DNA of 64,000 nt from Scenedesmus sp. ARA3 (lineage: Eukaryota > Chlorophyta > Chlorophyceae > Sphaeropleales > Scenedesmaceae), in NCBI GenBank assembly GCA_004335835.1, contig RWJK01001208.1, forward strand, positions 62,001 to 126,000, in the 5' to 3' direction. Made by a program: the position numbers and the translations under genes. The stretch's first letter is position 1; each line of letters starts with the position of its first letter. Below the pieces are notes generated by a model that was not told the DNA's origin, did no database searches, and worked only from the letters and a program-made list of their open reading frames with translations. Shown here one piece after another: positions 56,115 to 64,000 of the stretch.

Positions 56115-56756
56115 AGGATGTTCCCCATCTTCTACCAGATTGCTGAGTTCTGCAAGGGCCTGGGCATCACACCAATTGCAGAGACAGCGGCAGAGGCCAG
56201 GAAATCAGCAGCGCACAATGACACGGACTGGCAGGGCTTCAACAACCGCGGCGAATATGGAGATGAGGATGACTCATCAGCGCTGATGGAGGGCAAACCG
56301 GATCCAATAGACACAAGGCAGAGTTTGGGGGACCGGCAGCAGCAGCAGCAGGTGCGCCGGCAGGACCTAGCAGGCAGCAACCGGGCGGCAGGGGAGAGCA
56401 GGCAGCAGCAGACAGAGATCAGGCGGAGGTGCCTGGCGGCCCGGGCACCAGCAGCAGGAGCAGCAGCAGCAGGCAGAAGGGCGTGCGCGTGAGGCCACAT
56501 GGGCTGAAAGTACATGGTTTGTGAGGCAGATCTGGCGGTCTGCTGGGCATTCTGTTTTGTGTGGACTCGCGTGTGTTGCAGTGACACCCACTTGACCCAG
56601 TGGAAGCGCCAGCTGGCAGGTTACAATTTGAAGGTTGCTTTAGACAAGGGCATGCTGGTAGAGAGAGCTGAAACGGGTCTTCCTACTGTATTAATTCTTG
56701 CCTGCATACGTGCGTCCTGGCTTCGATTGGACATGGGTGCTGACAGCTTCCTGTAG
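51439..56756 (+). CDS. TPR-repeat protein of unknown function
   Basis: Eleven exons: 51439-51632, 51953-52136, 52317-52556, 52894-53098, 53511-53686, 53934-54181, 54466-54558, 55078-55296, 55610-55816, 56117-56488, 56582-56756, giving 770 residues with all phases matching. A helical N-terminus (CRPYVLQMERAGLFEPLALP) is followed by charged helices (KGKQQGWDEDRCEDEARALK). TPR units span about 335-415: LELRQQGNAAFKQGELHQAL, INPGDAALLNNISLACLKQG, then PTLAKAWCRLGDAYRALGRW. The C-terminal half (HLKEDLDDARALAVAAG; GQILVTRMCLGTPGM; MFPIFYQIAEFCKGLGITPI) is not a family I recognise. A Gln-rich run precedes the last exon. TPRs bind partner peptides, so a scaffold or co-chaperone role is possible. Exon 9 is also open in a second frame, and the last two junctions are tentative. 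Confidence 0.65.
54417..54465 (+). repeat. (CTG)n ending in the TPR exon 7 acceptor
   Basis: About 15 CTG units run straight into ctgcag, the 3' splice site of exon 7. Confidence 0.92.
54985..55100 (+). repeat. Duplicated acceptor edge of TPR exon 8
   Basis: The exon 8 boundary (cactgcaccgcagccgtgag, then ggccacagccgtgt) is preceded about 77 bp upstream by a diverged copy (cactgcgctgcagccgcgag, then ggcctcagccgtgt). Confidence 0.75.
56068..56116 (+). repeat. (CTG)n ending in the TPR exon 10 acceptor
   Basis: About 15 CTG units run straight into ctgcag at the exon 10 boundary. Confidence 0.92.
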
Positions 56757-57326
56757 TGCTGCTGGCGCCTGCAGGAGTGACACCTGCTGTTGATTCTGCC
56801 ACGCCTGCATGCCGCGAATCAAACTTCAAACGAAGGAAATGCTAAGCATAAGCATCCAATGCTTATGTCTTGCGTGCGAATGTTTCAGTTTCTTATGCCT
56901 TTTGGTGGTCAGTACTGTGCCGAGTCCACTGCTCCGGACCAGGCTCTCACAGAGCCCTGTCAGGGTGAGACCCTGTGAGACGCAGCAGCAAATCACCACA
57001 GCAGTCGCTGCAGCCGTATTATCTAGTGATAATATCGTGTCTAAGCGTACGAAGGCGCGTGCCCATCACTGTTCCTGTGCCATTGGTCCTTCTCCGCAGC
57101 AGGCCTTGGGTCACCGGACTCACCGATGCACCTGCAACGACCATCAACGTTTGACACGATAGGCTTGTAATCGGTAGACTACTGCCAACACGGCAGCCAG
57201 TTTGCAACCCGCGTGCGTCGGCCCGGGCTATTGCTGGCTATTGTTGCTGCTGCTGCAACATCACCCAAAGAAGCATCGCTGCACCGCCGCTCCACGGCAT
57301 AAGGATCAACAGCATACTGCTGTAGG
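56757..57326. other. Intergenic; nothing recognised
   Basis: Gap between the TPR gene and the SGNH-like gene. It includes a short perfect-looking hairpin (ggtctcacagagccctgtca with gggtgagaccc nearby, around 56938-56982) but no coding sequence. Confidence 0.45.
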
Positions 57327-59689
57327 ATGGCTTTGAGACAAGTGGTACTGCTTGTGCTGCTGCTAGCGCACAGTTGCAGCAGCAGTGCCTGGGTCCCGCC
57401 ATGCAGCGGCTGTAGCCCACACTCAAGGCAGCTGCAGCAAGACACAGCAGAACAGCAGTCAACAGCAGGGCTTGAGCAGCCCTTGGCACAGCCTGCAACA
57501 AGTGCAGCAGCACAACAGCCGCAGGCAGATGTCACCTCAACAACAGCAGCAGGAGCAGCAGCAGCAGGGATGCCGGAGGCTGCTGCTGCTCAGGCTCCTG
57601 CAGACCCTACCTTGTCACTGCAGAACCTCCTGCAAGCGCAACTGTCAACACCAGAGGACATCCTTGCGCTGGGCTTCAAGCCCCTGGCATCTCTAGCACT
57701 GCGCAACTGGCGCCGCCTAGCACGCAGGCTGAGCGCTCGCGGAACCAACATTACGATCGCTGCATTTGGCTCCCAGATAACCATGGGGCACCAGGGAGAC
57801 TCCCCCAAAGGCAGCTGGGTTGAAGAGCTGCAGAGCTGGCTTGAGGTGAGACCAAAATGAACCTTGCTGCTGTGGCAGTGAGCACTGTTCTGGTGCTGTT
57901 GCTTAGTGCTGTGTGCATCTGTGGTCTGTTGATTTTGTTGTTTGGTTGGCAGCACTGTGGGCTGCCTAAGACAGCTTTGGTGGCTATGGTGCCGCCGCAC
58001 CGTACATCACACTGCTGCTGGTCCATCGCAAAGTAGTAGCAGTAGCTGCTACTGCAGCGGCAGCAGTGGCAGCAGCAGCACCAAGTAGTTGTGGCGAGTT
58101 GTGCTGTCTGGGCATCTGCAAGATGCTTGCAATCCTGAACGCGCCTCACCCAGGAGTGCAACCGGCATACTGCCAGCCGCCTAGCATCATGGCATCAACT
58201 GTCTTCTTTCTGTTTCTGCCCCTTTCGCTAACCTCCAACCGCTTTGCAATGCATTCTTTCAGCTTGCAGAGAGTCTTCCCTGGCACAACGTCCTCTGTCA
58301 TCACCTGTCTTTCTTTTCCTGCGGCTGTGACCAACCACAAACTGCTTTGCAATGCATTCTTTTGGCTTGCAGAGGGCCTTCCCTGGCACAACTACCACTG
58401 TGATTAACCTGGCGCGCAGTGCAACAGATGTGGTGCCGGCTGCAACCTGCTGGTACCAGTACGTGCCTGCCACTGTCGACCTTGTGCTGATTGAGGAGAG
58501 CGCAATCGGCTGCTACGGCAACCTGCAGTGCCACACCTTTGCTGCGCCTCGGGTGAGCGGCTGGAGTAACATGCTCGCAGGACACCACCCGCATGCAGCG
58601 CTGTTGCACACGCACAGCTAGATGTTACTGAGCAGCGGCTGGAGAACCAAGTGAAACCATGCTTGCAGGAAACCCACATGCATATGCAGCGCTGTTGCGC
58701 ACACACAGCTGGTTGTCCCTGCCTCCAAGCACGTGAACTTCAGGTCAAAACTCACACTTATGCTGACCGCCTGCTGCCAACGATGCACCCTGTTGTTGCG
58801 CACTCACAGGTAGCGGCATACGAGCAGCTGCTGCGCCGGCTGATCCGCAGAGCGCCAAACGCAGCGCTGCTGGCTGTCGGCACCTTCAACTATCAGCGCT
58901 TCCCGCTTTCGGCAGGCGCGCAAGGCACGTCACCCTCCTCAAGCGACGTGCCAAACCCACTGTATGGTTCGGGTGAGCCATTCGGGCTTGCCGCAGTCAG
59001 ATGCTTCGAACTTGGCCACGACAGGCACAGGCACACTGAAGGTTGCAGCAGCAGTAGCAGCAGCAGCACCAGCACCAGCACCCTCACAAGCAGACGGCTG
59101 CTACTAACACATGTGCTGCTGCTGCATCGCTGCTGCACTGCCGCTGTACTGCTGTTGTACTGCAGGTGAAGACCACCACGAGGTACTGGCCAGGCGGTAC
59201 GGCATTCCCAGTGCCTCCACACGCGATGCACTGTACGACCTCATGCAGGGAGGCAGCACAGACATGCTGCGTGGTGTGGGCCGCTCTCGCTCTGAGCTGC
59301 TGGTGGGCTCAGGCGTCGCTCCCACAAGTGCAGGCCACAGGCTCTACGCAGACATCATTGCTTACACGATGCAGCAGACGCTGGCAGAGGAGCTGCGACA
59401 GATTGCTGCCGGTGCGGTTGGTGCTGCCTCTATCACCCAGGAGCGTGCAGTGCAGATCCAGCAGGTGCAGGAGATGCTGCAGCAGCTGCCGCCGCCGGTC
59501 GGTCCGCTTGCGGCCGAGGAAGCCGACGGAGACCCGACTTGTGCTATGGACCAAGCTTTTAAGAGCGTTGTGAATGCAGCTGAAAGCGTGTGGTGGACGT
59601 GGGGCACGGATGGAAGCTTCGCTGGGTGCCCTCATGACCACTGCCGGGTGTGGGGATACAGGTGTGCTTTTGTGGAGCAGCAGCGAGCT

Positions 59690-59723
<34 letters not shown>

Positions 59724-60811
59724 TTGCTGGCAGCAGTGTATTGGTGGCAGCTGCTGGCAGCAGTGGGCTGTGCTGTGCTGGTTATGACGGTGCTGCTGTA
59801 TTGCATTGACATGCCTCATGATGCTGCAACCGCCGGCTGCCTCTCACCACAAGAGAGTCTTCTGCGCATGTTCACCTGCAGTCGTCTGAGAGTGCGTTGT
59901 GTAAGTCGTGTCACACCACAGCCTGCACGTGCGGCGTACTGTGACTTTGCCTACGCACTTGTACCGCTTGTGTCCACGTCATGTTGTGTACTGCCTACAG
60001 GGCCAAGGGTCGCGGCCGCGTCCTGAACATGATGCTTGACACAGCAAACGTGACAGCAGCAGATAGCAGCCTGAACCTCAGGTCGCTGGTTGTGTTCTTC
60101 ACGCAAGGATCGCAGACCCCTGGATGGCAGCGCAAAATGGGCACCGCAAGAGTCAACTGCATCAGTGGCTGCGAGTGCACAGGAATGCAGCTGGGAAACA
60201 AAGCTGCCCGTGCCACCCAGGCAGGGATCAACCTTGGCTATGCTATGACCCAGGTTCGTGGCAAGCCTTTGCAGCAAATGCAAGCCTTGCGGTACGATTA
60301 CATGCTTAGTGCACTCAGCAAAGGAGTGGGAACCCCGATCAGGAGCCAACCAGAGGCTCATAGAGGGACAAAAGGTATCAGGTTGCCCTGCGGGTGTGCG
60401 GTGACAAAATGGATTAGGTTTACAATGGGACCTCCCAAGTCTTGCCACCCGAGGTGCCAGTTGTTGCATTGCACGTCAAGTTTGAGCGGGATGCCGGATC
60501 ACATCACATATGCGGCCCTTCTGCTTGCAAAGGCTCATGAGACGTTGCCTCTGTCACCAAGTACGAAACCCAGGCCAGCTGATTGTAACACCCCGCTCTC
60601 AGGCTATTGCTTGCTGCTGCTGCTGCTGCTGCTGCTGCCACCGCAGGTGTCCCAGCACCCCAACTGCAGCGTCAGCGTAACAATTGACGTGCCTGAAGGC
60701 GCAACCGAGGATGAGTTCAATTTGAATGGAGTGGCGGTTGTGCCCTATGGCAAGAAGCCGCGCACGAATGTTGATGACCTTGCATTCATGTTCCAGGCCA
60801 GGATGACCTGA
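57327..60811 (+). CDS. Secreted SGNH/GDSL-hydrolase-like protein
   Basis: Six exons: 57327-57845, 58373-58552, 58810-58972, 59166-59661, 60001-60253, 60647-60811, giving 591 residues in frame. A signal peptide (MALRQVVLLVLLLAHSCSSS) leads to a Gln/Ala-rich linker, then the SGNH-like core: block I ITIAAFGSQITMG, INLARSATDVVPAATCWYQY, VDLVLIEESAIGCYG and APTSAGHRLYAD near the end of the core. SGNH enzymes are esterases or lipases with Ser and His in these blocks; here Ser follows Gly in FGSQIT and the His is in AGHRLYAD. The Asp usually three residues before His is replaced, so activity is uncertain. A C-terminal extension (RGRVLNMMLDTANVTAADSS; PGWQRKMGTARVNC; HPNCSVSVTIDVPEG) has Cys and looks like an extracellular beta domain. 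Secretion suggests a cell-wall or polysaccharide substrate; this is inference. Confidence 0.68.
58236..58400 (+). repeat. Duplicated acceptor edge of SGNH-like exon 2
   Basis: The segment gctttgcaatgcattctttt to cttccctggcacaac occurs at about 58241-58291 and 58344-58391 (period about 103 bp), each with a cttgcag acceptor. The upstream copy reads RVFPGTTSSVI, the downstream (used) copy RAFPGTTTTVI. Confidence 0.88.
60612..60646 (+). repeat. (CTG)n before the last SGNH-like acceptor
   Basis: Nine CTG units followed by ccaccgcag, the exon 6 3' splice site. Confidence 0.9.
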
Positions 60812-63800
60812 AGAGGATGTGGCGCTGCTGCTGCTGCTGCTGCTGCTGCCGCTGCTGCTGCTCCTGAGCCGCGGAGCTGCACATGCCAGGTCAGCATCGG
60901 TTTTGTGATGGTTTTCTTGGTGCGAGGGCATGTTGTCACAGATTATGCACAATGCACAGCACAGCGATGGTTGTTCAGATGTATATGTCTGCACCAAGCA
61001 TGGCTGCGGCGCACGCATCTGCTGTGGTGCACATGTCATGATCAAGCTGTGTGCACAGCAGCACTGCATCTCCAATAGGTGGAGGTGTTGCACTGCAGTG
61101 TCGCATAACTCTGTGCAGTGCAGGTTGCTGTGTTTCTGGTGGGTGGCGGCATGTGCCTAGCTCGTTCTGCTAATGGCAGCCGGTGCACAGCACAGCATAA
61201 ATCTCACTTTAATTAACAGGGGATTGACATGCGCTTGACATGCGCACGTCGCTATGCCATGCCGTAACGTGACATCGTTCAAAAGCCCCAATGTGCGCAA
61301 TTGCCCTGCATGCGTCAAACTTGCCTCAGCTGCTGCACGAACTGGCATGTTGTGCTATGCTGCAGCAATGCGCTGATTGTGGCAACATTTCCAAGTACTT
61401 GGTGCATAACGAGAGACATGCAGTGCCACTCTGTCACCAGCAGCTCTCAGGGCACGTGAGCATGTGGTGTGGGCAAAGTTCCTTTAAATGAGGCAAGTGA
61501 GAAGTAGGAGGATGAGAGGGTTGCACTGGTGCATTGCTTGCGCTTGCTGTGGCAAAATATGCTGCAGAATGCCTGATTCCCAGCAGCAGCTGCTGCAGCT
61601 TCAGCCAGGCATGTTGCTGGTCAAGATGTTGACAGACACACAATTGGCACGAATCAGTGTCCAGTATCAGAGCAGGCAGTGTGACAGCAGCGACTACGAT
61701 AGGCCGCAGATGCGATACGGCTGCGCATGCAGCACGCTTGGTGTGCTGCTGCCAGTTGCGTGGCTGCCGCGGTTGCTGTGTGACATGCAGCAGACAGTGT
61801 CTGCAGGCTCTTATGTCTTGTCTTTGCAAGCAAGCCACAGCAGCTGTGCCGGCACTCAAATTGTTAACACACATTCTTGTTTGTGCGGGTTTGGAAATCG
61901 AAGTATGCATGTGGGTGCGAGCATGGCCGCCATGGCACGTCCAGCACTGCCTGTTTGGCTGCCCTGCCGGCATCGTACCTTGCCATCGGATGCAATGCCC
62001 AGAACTGCATGGCCGGCATTTCTTTCTGTCCAAGCAAATGGTTGGCAGGGTGGTTGTGGCTCCGCGCTTAGCTGTTAGCTGCTGCACGCTGTGCAGGAGG
62101 AAGAATGGCCAGACAGCCATCTGCTAGGATGAGTTCAAATGATTTGTTGGGTAGACGCAATTGTTTAGAAGGTATGCAGCATGGGTTTTCACTGTTCTTT
62201 TGGTGGCTCTCAAAGCAGAGCAGACCAGACAAGCTGTTAGCAGCCGGTGTGCAAATCACTGCTGACATGTGTTGTAAGCTGTGCAGCAGCGTCAGCTGCA
62301 CCATCAATGGTGCAAATAGTTGTATGCTGCATCCATATTCCGTGGCTTAGCAGGCCAACTTGTGCCACTGCGATTACAGTTATTGACTCAGATTGATGCG
62401 TGCGGCACAGCCCTCAGCATGCATGCAACTGCGCCTGACTAGCTGTCAGCATCTGATGTGTGCCACGCTGTGCTGACAGTAGGCGGGCTGTGTTGTATCC
62501 CAGTGATGCTGTCTGGGCAGTGCTGCCAGCTGTTGACATGGCAGGGAGTTGTGCTTGCTCGAAGTCGCTGTGCTTGCTGGTAGCCTGCCAGTACCGGTTA
62601 AGCGGCCTAACCGCAGCTGAGCTGCGAGGTTGACAGCAGCGGCAGCTGGCAGCATGCAATGGATGGCTGCAGCTGCAACAAGAGTGACAAGTGCAGTACT
62701 GGCTTTCCGCGTTCCAAAGGAATCTATGGGCTTCTAAGCACAAAGTGTGTCAGGCGTGGGTGTCGGCAGTGTGCAGCTGGTGGTTACTCTACACGGAGTT
62801 CTGGCCGGCTTGCACGATTCCTGCGGGGCATTCTTTTAACCTGATAATAATAATAATAGTCTTCTTGTAAGCCATACCTTGTCATCGGCATCGGCAACCG
62901 CGCCNNNNNNNNNNNNNNNNNNNNNNNNNNNNNNNNNNNNNNNNNNNNNNNNNNNNNNNNNNNNNNNNNNNNNNNNACATAGCAGTATCCTTCCTTCGGT
63001 TTTCACCGACCGTTTCCCTGAATCCAGGGAAACACTGCTTTGGCTCAGAATCGAACCTGCAACCCTTCTTTCAACCTGATATGGATTCAGTGCTGCACTG
63101 ACAACAGACAATGCCGCAGAGGCCAGGTTTTGGGGTAATCAGTTCACTGTGTTGACACAGGCGCAGCTGGTTGGGCATGCGCAAGTTATGCGCCTGTTTG
63201 ATGCTGGCTTGCACGCACTGGCAGCTACTTCTCTGTCAACTGCCGTTGATAATAACATGCTTGCACCAAGTGATGCAAGCTTTTAGCTGTTGCACTTTTC
63301 GGCCGATATTTAGGTCTGCAGAGTGAGTTTCCTGCAACTATGTACACCGTGCAGCGCAGGCTTACCCATGACTGACTCCTCAAGGGGCACATGTGACATC
63401 ATGCCAGGAGCCCTGGGCTGCTAGGGCTGCAGGAACTCATTTCGTACCGACTGTCAGTTCACCGAACTATAGTTGTGGTTCTCAGCCACCTAAGAAGCAT
63501 GCAACGGTCACGTTGATTCGCCTGCTTGGGCGCGGGCTGCACATGTGCAACCCTACTACTGCTTTAGCTGGGTGCTCGTCTACTTAAGCGTCGCCTTACA
63601 GCTAAATACCGCATATATGTCTGCCGCAGCACGCGATATTTAGTGGTTGTACTTGACCGCTGAACGGCTATTGGCAATAGTCCCCACAAGGGTTTGCAAA
63701 GCAGAATAAACTTTGGCGGCACGCTACCTGAGACGCGTCGTGCAATAATACCAATCAATGTTTTGCTCTTGTCAGTCTTAAAGGTAGCACGATACCCTAG

Positions 63801-64000
63801 CAAGTTGCTTAGGCACTGTGCACGCCACGCTATGTTGTGAAGCCCGCTGCGGCCCTACAATCCAGACGATCTGACGCTAACGTTGTTCAATAATATAAGA
63901 CCTTATTGTTGTACGTGCGGAGTGTGCTGCCTGGATCACAGCAGCGGCAGCACCATTCATGTCCACACCTGCAGCACCACTCATGGTGCTGCACAGAAAA
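60812..64000. other. Right flank without recognised genes, with an N gap
   Basis: No coding pattern was recognised on either strand. Longer frames (61434-62120 minus, 61488-62078 plus) overlap each other and lack motifs. There is an ATA-type microsatellite at about 62842-62857, an assembly gap of 72 Ns at 62905-62976, and a short hairpin (gtttccctgaatccagggaaac) at about 63012-63034. Confidence 0.5.
62905..62976. other. Assembly gap (72 Ns)
   Basis: A run of undetermined bases. The true length is unknown, so the two flanks need not be adjacent as shown. Confidence 0.98.

Noticed and set aside
63030..63110. tRNA-like T arm (GGTTCGATTC on the minus strand)
   Set aside because: The T-stem does not pair well, and I could not fold an anticodon arm or acceptor stem around it.

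Overview
The window looks like nuclear DNA of a green alga. Genes have many short GT-AG exons, repeats are dominated by CAG/CTG triplets that read as Gln, Ala or Ser runs in exons, and the gene set includes a plant-type SnRK1 kinase, a KAPP-like FHA/PP2C phosphatase, a plastid-type PDZ protein and an M11 (gametolysin-type) peptidase with lectin modules. Chlorophyta, probably Chlorophyceae, is an inference. I see no rRNA, convincing tRNA, CRISPR array or intact transposon. There is one run of Ns (62905-62976). Exon models were built by hand from splice signals, frame and phase; every complete multi-exon model listed closes in frame.

Layout, left to right. 180-1050 (-): 5' part of a small LEA/Em-like protein. 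2715-8247 (-): complete SnRK1 alpha kinase, 11 exons. 9050-9580 (-): possible decayed coding sequence. 9758-11645 (+): 3' part of a Gln-rich protein of unknown function. 14243-15656 (-): unknown membrane protein with a coiled-coil tail. 17614-20770 (+): amino acid/auxin permease-family transporter. 22141-29062 (+): KAPP-like phosphatase with a roughly 970-residue low-complexity insert. 29319-30809 (+): small unknown protein. 31766-37516 (+): secreted M11 metallopeptidase. 39254-40637 (+): small coiled-coil protein. 41830-44123 (-): plastid-type PDZ protein with a C-terminal membrane anchor. 44580-46410 (+): Nudix hydrolase. 47702-51074 (+): candidate secreted protein built from three tandem phase-1 cassette exons. 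51439-56756 (+): TPR protein. 57327-60811 (+): secreted SGNH-hydrolase-like protein. 60812-64000: no gene recognised.

Two genome-scale habits stand out. First, pieces of about 30-110 bp that span exon edges (splice acceptors, donors or stop codons) have been copied in tandem into the adjoining intron or 3' flank in at least eight places. This leaves decoy splice sites, and in one gene whole in-frame cassette exons. Second, long CTG tracts on the sense strand sit directly before 3' splice sites and seem to act as the polypyrimidine tract, while the same triplet read as CAG in exons gives amino-acid runs.

A SnRK1 kinase and a KAPP-like phosphatase lie about 14 kb apart. Both families belong to phospho-signalling, but nothing in the sequence shows they act together.
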